A DNA stretch of 19,188 bases from NCBI GenBank assembly GCA_046290815.1, contig JBKBUF010000048.1, positions 1-19,188 on the forward strand, given 5' to 3'. Source of the stretch: JBKBUF01 sp046290815. Its GTDB lineage: Bacteria > Bacteroidota > Bacteroidia > Cytophagales > Cytophagaceae. The position numbers and the translations under genes are program-made. Positions 8,183 through 16,543 of this stretch are shown here, piece by piece (position 1 is the stretch's first letter; each line of letters opens with the position of its first letter). A model generated the notes under the pieces. It saw only the letters and a program-made list of their open reading frames with translations, was not told the DNA's origin and ran no database searches.

Positions 8183-9136
8183 ATGAAAGCTTTTACCAAA
8201 CATCGATACGGTGGACCCGAAGTTTTAAAGCTTGAAGAAGTAGATAAACCAGCTGTTAAAGACGGTCATATCCTTGTAAAAATCAAAGCAAACTCAGCTA
8301 ATCCTGCAGATTGGCACATTATAAGAGGCAAGCCATTTTTCGCTCGTTTTGTATTCGGACTTTTTAAACCTAAAGAAAAAATTGCAGGAGCGGACTTCGC
8401 TGGTGTTGTTGAACAGGTAGGAAATAATGTATCTCACTTTAACGTCGGGGACAAAGTTTTTGGTGAATCTCTTGATGGACGCGCTTTTGCTGAGTATATA
8501 TGCATATCTCCGGATGTCTGCGGAAAGATGCCGGAAGGAAAAGATTTTGCAACGATGGCCTGTACTCCTATCGCAGGTTTAACCGCCTTGCAAGCCTTGA
8601 TTACTCACGGAAAACTTAATAATGGTGAATCGGTATTGATCAATGGTGCCTCTGGTGGTGTTGGACATTTCTCTGTCCAAATCGCAAAAGCCTATGGTGC
8701 AAAAGTTACAGCAGTATGTTCAGGTAGAAATGTCGAGTTTGTTAAGTCCCTCGGCGCAGATCACGTCATTGCTTATGACAAAGAAAATATCCATGAACAT
8801 AATGGCAAATATGACATGGTATTAGACACCCATGGAAATCTTTATCTGAATGATTTTATCCGTATGGGAAAAAGAGGCGTCGTAACAGGTTTTACTTCCA
8901 TAGGTCACATGATATCTATTCAGCTAAAAAATACATTTAAAAAATATCCTTTAGCTCAATTTACTGCAGGAGCTAATACCAGGGATCTTGAGACTTTAGC
9001 TCAGTTAATTGAAAAAGGAAAAATTAAGGTTCATATTGAAAAGTCTTATTCTTATAATGAAATACCTCAGGCTATTAGTTACATTGAGGCTATGCATACC
9101 AGAGGAAAAGTCGCAATGCTATGGCATGAAAAATAA
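8183..9136 (+). CDS. MDR-superfamily NAD(P)-dependent oxidoreductase (quinone oxidoreductase-like), 317 aa
   Basis: The N-terminal GroES-like domain opens with MKAFTKHRYGGPEVLKLEEV and contains AGADFAGVVEQVG and GDKVFGES. The Rossmann domain has the NAD(P)-binding GASGGVG at 155-161, then KAYGAKVTAVCS. The structural and catalytic zinc Cys/His sets of classical alcohol dehydrogenases are not evident, so this is the zinc-independent quinone reductase-like branch. Length (317) is normal for the family. No signal peptide; cytosolic. Physiological substrate is unknown. It is convergent with the large secreted dehydrogenase gene across the hairpin at 9171-9208. Confidence 0.85.
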   Translation: MKAFTKHRYGGPEVLKLEEVDKPAVKDGHILVKIKANSANPADWHIIRGKPFFARFVFGLFKPKEKIAGADFAGVVEQVGNNVSHFNVGDKVFGESLDGRAFAEYICISPDVCGKMPEGKDFATMACTPIAGLTALQALITHGKLNNGESVLINGASGGVGHFSVQIAKAYGAKVTAVCSGRNVEFVKSLGADHVIAYDKENIHEHNGKYDMVLDTHGNLYLNDFIRMGKRGVVTGFTSIGHMISIQLKNTFKKYPLAQFTAGANTRDLETLAQLIEKGKIKVHIEKSYSYNEIPQAISYIEAMHTRGKVAMLWHEK

Positions 9137-9170
9137 TAAACTGCTTGATTTAAGAAAGAAGAAAATTTAT

Positions 9171-9208
9171 AAAAGCCCAGGCTAATCTTAACTATAGCCT
9201 GAGCTTTT
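9171..9208. terminator. Bidirectional terminator hairpin
   Basis: The arms AAAAGCCCAGGCTA (9171-9184) and TAGCCTGAGCTTTT (9195-9208) pair along 14 bases with one mismatch, around a 10-base loop. The hairpin fills the short gap between convergent stops at 9136 and 9213 and ends in U runs on both strands. Confidence 0.75.
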
Positions 9209-9212
9209 TACC

Positions 9213-11993
9213 TCAATGTATCACTAGTCTTCTGGTATCAGCTTCTCCTCCACATTCAATAGTCATCACATAAAATCCTTTTGGAATATCACTTGTGTCA
9301 AGTAAAAATATATTCCTGCCTGAACTGATGTTATACTTCAAAGACCTGATTTCTTCCGAAAGCGCTGTAGATATTTTTATTAAGGCCTCACCTGTAGTCT
9401 GGGCTTCCAACTCAAGGAAAATAAAAGATGTTGCCGGATTAGGATACACATTTAGCCTTCCCATAGAGGTGTTTTTAGCTGTCGTAGGAAGGTCCCTGAC
9501 TTTTACTATTTCTAACAACGGACGGTTCTGCGCTGCCTCTTTGGAATTCCACCAGGTTTGTGGTGCAGTCACTGTTATGTTTCTTAGCTGAAAGGATATC
9601 AGATTAATCTCCTGCTCCTTCACTGTTGTAACATAATCCGATACTGTCCATGAATAATAAGAATTTATACCGTTGGCAGGTATGCTCTGTTGATCAAGCA
9701 TGGTGGCAGAAGCCGCAGGCTTATTTGCAAAAGTTATGGTATTTTCATTCCAGCCAGTGTTTGTGACAGGATATACCGCAGCTGTGATGGTTTCCGTATT
9801 TTGAATATTATACAATCTCAGCCTTGCATTGGTAACAGTTCCTGTGATTCCACTCATATCAAAGGTTAAAAATGTTTCCCGATTAAAACCGTCTCCGGGG
9901 TTTCCTGAATTTTTAATAGCCAGAATATTCGGATCTGTAGTGCCATGAGTAATGTTTGCACTAGCTCCATCTCTTACATAGGCATCATGAATTGGTGAAA
10001 GACGAATTGTATCCAACTCTACTTCTCTGTAGTTTGCTGTGTAGGTAACATTGTTATCCTGGACGGTGATGGTTTGTGATGCATTACCACCATGCTGCCA
10101 GTTATCAAACAGATAGGTCTTCCCATTAAGCGTCTGAATATTGTTTACGGCAAGGCTTCTTGACATACCCACTACTGATAGTACCGATGCAGGTGTGCTT
10201 ATTGGCTGGTCATCTAATACAGCAGTAAAGCCCTGAGGATTTGTATTAATGGTGAAAGTAGACTTCCTTGGCAATAGTTCGATATAGGTAGTATCGGTTA
10301 GTCCGTTGGCATCATTCACTACCAGATAAAGACGGTACCAAATGTCATGATCTGTTTCTCCAACTGTCGGAATAGTATAGGTACCGGATTTAACACCTGT
10401 GGCAAATGCAGGTCCGTCATGAAAGTGCGTGTTATGATGTAGTACAATAAACCACTTAAAATTTGCTGCCGGCAATGTTCCATCTTCCTCGTCCGTACCT
10501 TCACCGGAGAAGCTGATTACATTTCCTGCCCTGAACAAGGTATTATTAGCCGGAGAGGTTATTTGGGCAACCGGCTTTGCATTGAAAGCCGTTACGGTAA
10601 GTTGTACCTGAACACTTGTAGTGTTACCATGCGCATTGGAGATATACACACTATATTGTCCTGCATCCCCGGGAACTGTGCTGTTAATGGTATAGGTTGA
10701 AGTATTGGAATTAGGAATATTTACACCATCCTTTCTCCACTGATAGGTTATAGGCTCAGCTCCTGATACGGAGACGGAAAAACTTACCGGTTGTCCTGCC
10801 GATACTGTTTGAGGTGAAGGCTGCATGGTAATTACCGGTTCCGCATTACTGCTATAGTTTAATCTATAAACCCTTCCCTGTGCTCTGTGCAGGTAATATA
10901 GATATCCGTCGTTTCCTAAGGTTAACCCAAGGATATCACCACCCATTAATTTAGAGAATGGCGCTCTGGTATGACTGGCATCTAAAGTATTGATCCATGA
11001 ATTGCAAAGCTCCATAAAGAAATATCTGCCAATATACTGACTCGGATAAACAGAAACAGCAGGGTTATAAAACACTCCACCAACGATGGCACAACCTATA
11101 TGGTCATTATTCGGATTCCATGACGGATCGTGACCATAGGCATAAACCGGATTGGTAAAATTCGGATAGGTGCTTTGGTTGAACATACCCTCGGTGGTAG
11201 GCCAACCGAAGTTTAAGCCTCCTGTAGTGGCCACATTTATCTCCTCCCAGGCATTCGCACCTACATCATTAATATATAATTGACCTGTTGTAGGATGAAA
11301 TGTGAATGTATATGGATTCCTTAATCCATAAGCCCAAATTCTTTTTGCTGCAGCGCTGGGGTTGGAGAAAAAAGGATTATCCGAAGGGGTGGTACCATCA
11401 TCATTAATACGAAGAATTTTTCCATGATGGTTTGTAAGGTTTTGCGCATATGATGGAACAGCATTCTCTCCGGTCGCTATGTATAATTTACCATCCGGAC
11501 CGAAATGAATTGCGCCGCCATTATGATTCCCGGCATTCAGGTCGTCCAATCGAAGAATCAATACTTCAGAAGATGCTGTTATTATATCTCCGTTTACCGT
11601 AAACCTGCTGATTCTGTTATGCGCCGGGCTTCCCGGAACTGTATAATAAAGGTAGATATAGTTATTGGTAGTAAACTGGGGATGAAATGCTATTCCCAGT
11701 AAGCCCCTTTCAAACCAGGAATCAACAGTTAAACTCAGTGCCGGGGTTGTCAGCAGTGCCCCGTTTTTGTAAATTCTGACAACTCCATTTTGCTGACAAA
11801 TGAAAATTCTTCCATCCGGAGCAAAGGCCATCACGGTTGGATTGGCAATACCTGTCGCTAATTGCACCTGAGAAAATCCTGCAGGAAATACCTGAGCTGT
11901 GGATTGCTGCATAAAGATTATGACGGTAGCCATTGAAAGAAAAACATTCCTGAAAAAAGTTTTCTTTGAATTTAAAGTAATAGGTTTTTTCAT
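9213..11993 (-). CDS. Secreted PQQ-type glucose/sorbosone dehydrogenase with Ig, CBM96-like and T9SS domains, 926 aa
   Basis: The frame is open from 12200, but the signal peptide starts at ATG 11993 (MKKPITL..QQSTAQ, residues 1-34), so the upstream 69 codons are rejected. Residues 36-381 form a GSDH beta-propeller: GLLGIAFHPQF, then NHNGGAIHFGPDGKLYIATGE (154-175), then WAYGLRNPYTF. The soluble family oxidises sugars with PQQ. An Ig-like domain follows (386-468; YQWRKDG, GQYSVYISNAHG), then a PKD-like domain with a His cluster (519-525, HHNTHFH). A CBM96/DNRLRE-like domain (658-830; HDAYVRDG, TGWNENTITF) and a T9SS type A sorting domain (845-926; LNVYPNPATS) complete it. It is divergent from the GH5 cellulase. 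Acting on sugars released from plant polysaccharide is inferred; enzymatic activity is untested. Confidence 0.87.
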   Translation of the reverse strand: MKKPITLNSKKTFFRNVFLSMATVIIFMQQSTAQVFPAGFSQVQLATGIANPTVMAFAPDGRIFICQQNGVVRIYKNGALLTTPALSLTVDSWFERGLLGIAFHPQFTTNNYIYLYYTVPGSPAHNRISRFTVNGDIITASSEVLILRLDDLNAGNHNGGAIHFGPDGKLYIATGENAVPSYAQNLTNHHGKILRINDDGTTPSDNPFFSNPSAAAKRIWAYGLRNPYTFTFHPTTGQLYINDVGANAWEEINVATTGGLNFGWPTTEGMFNQSTYPNFTNPVYAYGHDPSWNPNNDHIGCAIVGGVFYNPAVSVYPSQYIGRYFFMELCNSWINTLDASHTRAPFSKLMGGDILGLTLGNDGYLYYLHRAQGRVYRLNYSSNAEPVITMQPSPQTVSAGQPVSFSVSVSGAEPITYQWRKDGVNIPNSNTSTYTINSTVPGDAGQYSVYISNAHGNTTSVQVQLTVTAFNAKPVAQITSPANNTLFRAGNVISFSGEGTDEEDGTLPAANFKWFIVLHHNTHFHDGPAFATGVKSGTYTIPTVGETDHDIWYRLYLVVNDANGLTDTTYIELLPRKSTFTINTNPQGFTAVLDDQPISTPASVLSVVGMSRSLAVNNIQTLNGKTYLFDNWQHGGNASQTITVQDNNVTYTANYREVELDTIRLSPIHDAYVRDGASANITHGTTDPNILAIKNSGNPGDGFNRETFLTFDMSGITGTVTNARLRLYNIQNTETITAAVYPVTNTGWNENTITFANKPAASATMLDQQSIPANGINSYYSWTVSDYVTTVKEQEINLISFQLRNITVTAPQTWWNSKEAAQNRPLLEIVKVRDLPTTAKNTSMGRLNVYPNPATSFIFLELEAQTTGEALIKISTALSEEIRSLKYNISSGRNIFLLDTSDIPKGFYVMTIECGGEADTRRLVIH

Positions 11994-12334
11994 ATTTGGT
12001 GTGTTTTTAAAAAATGTGAAATTATTATAGAGAGACTTATTAACTTTCAATTTTCTGAAAATAATACCAGGTACTATTGTAAAAATTACTCTTTCAAAAT
12101 CAAAAGAAGTAAACAGATGCTGTATATTCCAATAAACTGAGAAAGGTAAATGCGAATTGAAAATTGAGTCCTCAGTTATTTGATTATTAATAACCCTCAA
12201 TCCCCCTTGTATTTTAAATATTTAGCTAAAATATTTATATTATTTATAAAAAATATCCATTCTCCAGGCCGCATTTTTAAAATTTAAAGGTCATGTTATT
12301 GGTGACATCATTTAAAAACTAATAGCCCCCTTAT
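11994..12334. other. Divergent intergenic region between the PQQ dehydrogenase and GH5 cellulase genes
   Basis: These 341 bases must hold both promoters. The stretch is strongly A/T-rich, notably 12210-12260. Neither strand shows a clean TTG-N17-23-TAnnTTTG promoter. On the minus strand an open frame runs through to 12200, but it is AT-rich, follows no recognisable domain and precedes the signal peptide, so I treat it as non-coding leader. No riboswitch or operator is recognised. Confidence 0.5.
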
Positions 12335-14995
12335 ATGAAAACAAACAAGTACTTATTAATCAATTTTTTATCAAAAAAACTTATTCTTCTTTTACTAGTC
12401 CTTTTTCCTTTAGCTTTGATGGCGCAATATCCTGCCGGATCTCCGGTGGCCATTAATGGTAAATTAAAAATTGTAGGAAACAAACTAAGTAACGAATGTG
12501 GAAACCCTGTACAGTTACGAGGGATGAGTTCTCACGGAGTACAATGGTTTGGCAACTGCTATACCACCTCCGCCCTTGATGCTCTGGTAAATGACTGGAA
12601 AATTGACATTTTCAGAATAGCCATGTATGTCCAGGAAGGTGGCTATGTAAATAATCCTACATATTGGAAAAACTGGATCGATAATATGGTCAACGAATGC
12701 GGTAAAAGAGGAATCTACTGCATGATCGACTGGCATGTGTTAACGCCCGGAGATCCTATGGCAAACATCAACGAAGCCCGTGATTTCTGGACTTATATGT
12801 CATCAAGACATAAAGGAAAAAACCATGTACTATATGAAATCTGTAACGAACCTAATGGTGTCGACTGGAACAGAGTAAAACAATATGCAGATGATATAAT
12901 CCCGAGAATAAGAGCTAATGATCCATCTACCATCATTATATGCGGTACCCCGACCTGGAGTCAGGATGTGGATATTGCTGCAAATAATAAATTAAATTAC
13001 AGTAATATAATGTATGCGCTTCATTTTTATTCAGGAACGCATTCTGATTGGTTAAGAAATAAAGCAAATACAGCTTTGTCCAAGGGTATTGCAATATTTG
13101 TGACAGAATTCGGTACCAGTCTCGCATCCGGTGACGGAGGTCCTTATCTTCAGGAAGGTGACAGATGGATGAGTTGGATGGCCTCTAATAATATCAGCTG
13201 GTGCAACTGGAGCTTTGCAGACAAAGCAGAAGTTTCTGCAGCGTTAACATCAGGAGCTTGTGGGAAAAGCGCATGGAACAGCACTTCAACATCCGGTACC
13301 TGGGTAAAAAGAAATTTAACTTCTCCTGCAGACAATTTCAATTGTAATGGAGGAAGCACGACTCCGGTAAATCAAGCGCCATCTGTATCTGTTACCTCTC
13401 CTTCTAATCAGGCCAGCTTTACAGCGCCTGCTTCTATAACAATTAATGCTTCCGCTTCAGATCCTGACGGCTCAATAGCAAAAGTGGAGTTTTTCAACGG
13501 CTCAGTAAAACTTGGAGAAGACCTTACTAGTCCATACAGTTACTCATGGAACAATGTGGCCGCAGGTTCCTATACGATCACCGCAAGAGCAACAGACAAC
13601 GCAGGAGCGACTACAACATCAGCAGGTATTTCAATTACCGTTACCAACTCTACTACAATTACAAATCAACCTCCTGTTGTATCCATTACTTCCCCTGGTC
13701 AGGGAGAAAATTTTGCAGCAAAATCCAATATTACTATCGCTGCTAATGCATCAGACCCTGACGGAACTATCACCAAAGTGGAATTCTTCAATGGCTCAGT
13801 AAAATTAGGAGAGGACCTTTCGAGTCCATATAGCTATACCTGGAAAAGGGTTAATCAGGGCTCTTATGCAATTACCGCCAGGGCTACTGACAACAAAGGT
13901 GCTGTTACAACATCCTCTATAGTGAATATTACGGTAGGCAATACTACTACAACACCGGGAAATCAGGCACCCACTGTTAGTATCACCTCTCCTTCTAACG
14001 GGGCAAGCTTTACCGCACCTGCAAATATTACCATCAGTGCAAATGCATTAGATTCTGACGGAAGTATCAGTAAGGTCGAATTCTTTCACGGAAGCACTAA
14101 GATTGGTGAAGACTTAAGCAGTCCGTATAGTATTACATGGTCAAATGTTGCTGCAGGTTCATACAGCTTAACAGCAAGAGCGACAGATAATCTTGGTGCT
14201 ACAGGAAACTCTGCAGCTGTAAGCATAACAGTAAACTCAACAACCGGAAGTACCGGCGGTTGCCGTACAGCATCAAATCCTCCAGCCTCAGATTGGTCAG
14301 TAAGAAACGCATGGAACGATGCAGCTAATGGTTCAGGAGTAAGCAACATAACTGATGCCATGAAAATTACCCACCGTCAATACGGAATGGATAACCTTTG
14401 GGTAATAGAGTCAGCAAGGTCTATCACCTTACAACAAGGAGCTACATATACAATCAGTTTTGATTTCAGAAATGACGAAGTTACTCCTGTTACCGGTATT
14501 GAAGTAGGCTTTGCAAGTTCACTTAACTGGGACGGTCCGATGCTGGTACAGCCTGTTGTAGCAACCTCATCAGAAGCCTCTACCTCTTATTTAAGAAAAT
14601 CTGTTACCATTACTGCTGCTTCTAATACAAAGGGTATTCTTTGTATCAGATTAAAATGGCCGGGACAGCCGGGACAAGAGGTAAATACCTATATCAAAAA
14701 CCTTTCGATATGTTCTTCAACAGGTACAATAAGTGCCAAGAAAGGGTCCGCGGAACCAACCTACGAAATGATTGAAAATCCATTTTCAACTAATACTTCT
14801 ATCAAAGTGGATAGTGAAGAAAGCGTACCTATGCTTGTAACAGTCTATGATTACTCTGGCCACATGGTGTATGAATCTGATAAGCATAAAGTGAACGAAC
14901 ATTTTATCATCGGACAGGAATTCAGAACAGGAATTTATCTTTTAAAGGCTACTTATGCCGACAAGGTAGTGGTGATAAAATTGATAAAGAATTAA
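12335..14995 (+). CDS. Secreted GH5 endoglucanase (cellulase) with three Ig-like repeats, CBM and T9SS domain, 886 aa
   Basis: A long hydrophobic signal (residues about 14-31, ..LALMAQ) is followed by the GH5 domain at about 38-335, which resembles subfamily 2: LRGMSSHGVQWFG, IDWHVL, the acid/base Glu172 in CNEPN, His230 in ALHFY and nucleophile Glu258 in VTEFG. The enzyme should cleave beta-1,4-glucan internally. Three Ig-like repeats follow (346-436, 444-534, 543-633), each with ASDPDGSI-type and KVEFFNGSVKLGEDL-type motifs and Thr/Ser linkers. Residues 643-796 look like a CBM4/9-type beta sandwich, and about 808-886 is a T9SS sorting domain (ENPFSTNTS; ends VIKLIKN). The divergent neighbour is a secreted PQQ dehydrogenase. 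The GH call is firm; the CBM family is tentative. Confidence 0.93.
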   Translation: MKTNKYLLINFLSKKLILLLLVLFPLALMAQYPAGSPVAINGKLKIVGNKLSNECGNPVQLRGMSSHGVQWFGNCYTTSALDALVNDWKIDIFRIAMYVQEGGYVNNPTYWKNWIDNMVNECGKRGIYCMIDWHVLTPGDPMANINEARDFWTYMSSRHKGKNHVLYEICNEPNGVDWNRVKQYADDIIPRIRANDPSTIIICGTPTWSQDVDIAANNKLNYSNIMYALHFYSGTHSDWLRNKANTALSKGIAIFVTEFGTSLASGDGGPYLQEGDRWMSWMASNNISWCNWSFADKAEVSAALTSGACGKSAWNSTSTSGTWVKRNLTSPADNFNCNGGSTTPVNQAPSVSVTSPSNQASFTAPASITINASASDPDGSIAKVEFFNGSVKLGEDLTSPYSYSWNNVAAGSYTITARATDNAGATTTSAGISITVTNSTTITNQPPVVSITSPGQGENFAAKSNITIAANASDPDGTITKVEFFNGSVKLGEDLSSPYSYTWKRVNQGSYAITARATDNKGAVTTSSIVNITVGNTTTTPGNQAPTVSITSPSNGASFTAPANITISANALDSDGSISKVEFFHGSTKIGEDLSSPYSITWSNVAAGSYSLTARATDNLGATGNSAAVSITVNSTTGSTGGCRTASNPPASDWSVRNAWNDAANGSGVSNITDAMKITHRQYGMDNLWVIESARSITLQQGATYTISFDFRNDEVTPVTGIEVGFASSLNWDGPMLVQPVVATSSEASTSYLRKSVTITAASNTKGILCIRLKWPGQPGQEVNTYIKNLSICSSTGTISAKKGSAEPTYEMIENPFSTNTSIKVDSEESVPMLVTVYDYSGHMVYESDKHKVNEHFIIGQEFRTGIYLLKATYADKVVVIKLIKN
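13370..14233 (+). repeat. Three tandem Ig-like domain repeats in the cellulase
   Basis: The unit of about 294-297 bases occurs at 13370-13642, 13664-13936 and 13961-14233. Copies 1 and 2 are closest: the bases encoding FFNGSVKLGEDL differ only at a few third positions (13490-13530 against 13785-13825). Copy 3 is more diverged (FFHGSTKIGEDL). These probably act as spacers between catalytic domain and CBM. Confidence 0.85.
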
Positions 14996-15009
14996 ATCTT
15001 CTCAATAAT

Positions 15010-15045
15010 AAAAAAATCCGGCAATAAAGGTTGCCGGATTTTTTT
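15010..15045 (+). terminator. Rho-independent terminator of the GH5 gene
   Basis: Perfect 15-base arms (AAAAAAATCCGGCAA, 15010-15024, and its complement at 15031-15045) enclose the loop TAAAGG. The GC core (TCCGGCAA) is followed by seven T. It starts 15 bases after the stop at 14995. Confidence 0.88.
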
Positions 15046-15214
15046 GAATAATACTGCCGTTTTTAAAAAAGCTACTATACGAGCATTCCTGCATTAGGTT
15101 ACCAATCCACCATACTATTTTCCATTAATAAATATTCTATTTCATGTCATTGTCTTTTTAAAAATGCAATTCTAAATTATTATGTATTTTTAACTGTCCC
15201 CAAATTTTCGATGT

Positions 15215-16243
15215 ATGAAAAAAATTCTACCTTTTAGTTTTATCTTTTTATTCTTTAGCATTTCAGTGTATTCACAAAGGATCACCACCATTGATTATGA
15301 CAGCTGGACTAACGGTACCTGGCAGCGATCAGGGAGAGGATCCTATACTTATGACGGAAACGGAAATTATATAATGTTCCTTTATGAAAACTATAGTAAC
15401 GGTTCTTACTCTAACGGTTCAAAAACTGAATATACAAGGAATAGTGCAGGCAAAATTTCTAACATGACATCCTACCAATGGAGTCAAACATCTTCCACCT
15501 GGACTCCCAGTTCCAGAACAACAAATACGTATAACAGCAGTGGTTATTTAACAAATGCCCAAACAGAAATCTATTCAAACGGTACATGGAACAATTTAAG
15601 CCGCACAACTTATACTAATAACAGCAGCGGTTTCCCTACATTAGAATTATCGGAAAGTTATTATAATAATGCCTGGTCAAACTCAGTACGAGTGACAAAA
15701 ACTTACAACAGTCAAAATTTAATTACGAATTCTTTAACAGAAAATTATATTAACAATGCATGGAAGACCAATTTCAGAACAATGTTTACCTATAACGGCA
15801 ATGGAAAGTTGACTAATGAAAAGCATGAAGGCTGGGATAGTAATACCAATTCGTATTACAATTCCAGCCAGATGAATTATACTTTAAATAGCAATGGAAC
15901 ATTTAATACTTCTATTTTTCAAATTTACAATTCAACCTGGGTGAATTCCAGCAGGAGTATTTTCCATTATTCATCAGTAAATGGAATTTTTGATATTTCA
16001 ACCAATTCCAAAATTTTTAATTCCTTTCCTAATCCTAATACTGGGCAGCTTTACATAGAATTGGATGAGAAATTGAGAAGTGCAGAGCTTATTATTCTTA
16101 ATCCCGGTGGAATATCAGTATACCAGTCCAGCCTTACCACAGGGATTTCATTTATCGACATAGCCAATTTTCCGGCAGGGGTATATTATTTGAAGGTAAA
16201 TGCTGAAGAAATGCAGGAAACCAAAATGATCATTAAGGAATAA
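15215..16243 (+). CDS. Secreted YD-like repeat protein with T9SS sorting domain, 342 aa
   Basis: Residues 1-20 are a signal peptide (MKKILPFSFIFLFFSISVYS). Residues about 43-252 are seven imperfect repeats of about 30 residues. Each opens with Tyr-x-x-Asn/Gly-Gly (TYDGNG 45, TRNSAG 74, TYNSSG 105, TNNSSG 134, TYNSQN 163, TYNGNG 192, TLNSNG 223) and most carry a later Y-x-N-x-x-W-x-x-x-x-R. The composition is very rich in Asn, Ser, Thr and Tyr. The pattern resembles RHS/YD repeats of toxins and adhesins, but no toxin domain is present. Residues about 265-342 are a T9SS sorting domain (FNSFPNPNTGQLYIEL, ending MIIKE). Cell-surface or secreted location is strongly suggested; function is not known. 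It lies between two hairpins and appears monocistronic. Confidence 0.85.
   Translation: MKKILPFSFIFLFFSISVYSQRITTIDYDSWTNGTWQRSGRGSYTYDGNGNYIMFLYENYSNGSYSNGSKTEYTRNSAGKISNMTSYQWSQTSSTWTPSSRTTNTYNSSGYLTNAQTEIYSNGTWNNLSRTTYTNNSSGFPTLELSESYYNNAWSNSVRVTKTYNSQNLITNSLTENYINNAWKTNFRTMFTYNGNGKLTNEKHEGWDSNTNSYYNSSQMNYTLNSNGTFNTSIFQIYNSTWVNSSRSIFHYSSVNGIFDISTNSKIFNSFPNPNTGQLYIELDEKLRSAELIILNPGGISVYQSSLTTGISFIDIANFPAGVYYLKVNAEEMQETKMIIKE
15341..15970 (+). repeat. Seven YD-like ~30-residue repeats (~90 bp period)
   Basis: The Tyr/Thr-rich motif opening each unit recurs at intervals of 28 to 32 residues. At the DNA level the copies are diverged, sharing mainly AAC/AAT-rich stretches, so this is an old protein repeat rather than a recent slippage product. 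Confidence 0.75.
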
Positions 16244-16303
16244 TGATTGCTGGAACAATCCGGTTTTGGATAGGATCAACGCATGCATTGTCCCTATTGA
16301 AAT

Positions 16304-16342
16304 AAAAAAGGGTTTAGTACCTAAGTATCTAAACCCTTTTTT
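16304..16342 (+). terminator. Rho-independent terminator of the YD-repeat gene
   Basis: Perfect 14-base arms AAAAAAGGGTTTAG (16304-16317) and CTAAACCCTTTTTT (16329-16342). It begins 61 bases after the stop at 16243 and has A and T runs on the two sides, so it may also stop transcription arriving from the tRNA side. Confidence 0.85.
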
Positions 16343-16349
16343 TATCAAG

Positions 16350-16396
16350 AGCCTCCAGTCGGAATCGAACCAACGACCTACTGATTACAAGTCAGT
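16350..16396 (-). pseudogene. 3' half of tRNA-Thr(TGU): attachment site (att) of an integrated element
   Basis: Read on the minus strand, this has a perfect anticodon arm (ACTGA-CTTGTAA-TCAGT, anticodon TGT = Thr), a 5-base variable loop, the T arm (GTTGG-TTCGATT-CCGAC), the acceptor 3' strand TGGAGGC and the discriminator base. Similarity stops abruptly at 16397: there is no D arm, and the required 5' acceptor GCCTCCA does not occur next to it. It is therefore a displaced tRNA 3' end, not a functional tRNA. A tyrosine recombinase gene starts 148 bases to its right. Confidence 0.85.
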
Positions 16397-16418
16397 TTAA
16401 CCTACTTTATACATGGTA

Positions 16419-16449
16419 ACTGATATTTATTAATTATTTGTATATCAGT
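16419..16449. repeat. Inverted repeat beside the att site
   Basis: The perfect 8-base arms ACTGATAT (16419-16426) and ATATCAGT (16442-16449) are separated by 15 A/T-rich bases. The repeat lies between the tRNA fragment and the integrase promoter. It could be a recombinase or regulator binding site; the role is inferred from position only. Confidence 0.45.
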
Positions 16450-16470
16450 AAAATAGTGAAATTATATTTG
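16437..16470 (+). promoter_or_regulatory. Candidate Bacteroidota promoter for the integrase operon
   Basis: TTTG (16437-16440) and TATATTTG (16463-16470) are separated by 22 bases. This fits the TTG-N17-23-TAnnTTTG consensus of Bacteroidota primary sigma factors. Transcription would start around 16476, giving a leader of about 68 bases that includes the 11-bp tandem repeat. Confidence 0.55.
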
Positions 16471-16506
16471 TAGATGTTCATATTTTTTTATTGATTTTTA
16501 TGAATT

Positions 16507-16528
16507 TTGTGTGCAAATTGTGTGCAAA
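16507..16528 (+). repeat. Perfect 11-bp tandem repeat upstream of the integrase
   Basis: TTGTGTGCAAA occurs twice with no gap (16507-16517 and 16518-16528), ending 15 bases before the integrase ATG. The 11-base period is close to one helical turn, so two protein monomers could bind the same face. Plausible roles are an integrase arm-type site or an operator in the integrase leader. Confidence 0.6.
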
Positions 16529-16543
16529 TGTATTTTAAAAGGT

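Noticed and set aside
11994..12200. N-terminal extension of 69 codons on the PQQ dehydrogenase frame
   Set aside because: The signal peptide begins at the internal ATG 11993; the extension would place it inside the protein and has AT-rich, non-coding-like composition.
13370..14233. Repeat array read as CRISPR or satellite
   Set aside because: The units are ~295 bases, encode Ig-like domains in one frame and have no unique spacers.
16350..16425. A complete tRNA-Thr gene
   Set aside because: Only the anticodon arm, T arm and 3' acceptor strand are present; the D arm and a matching 5' acceptor strand are absent.
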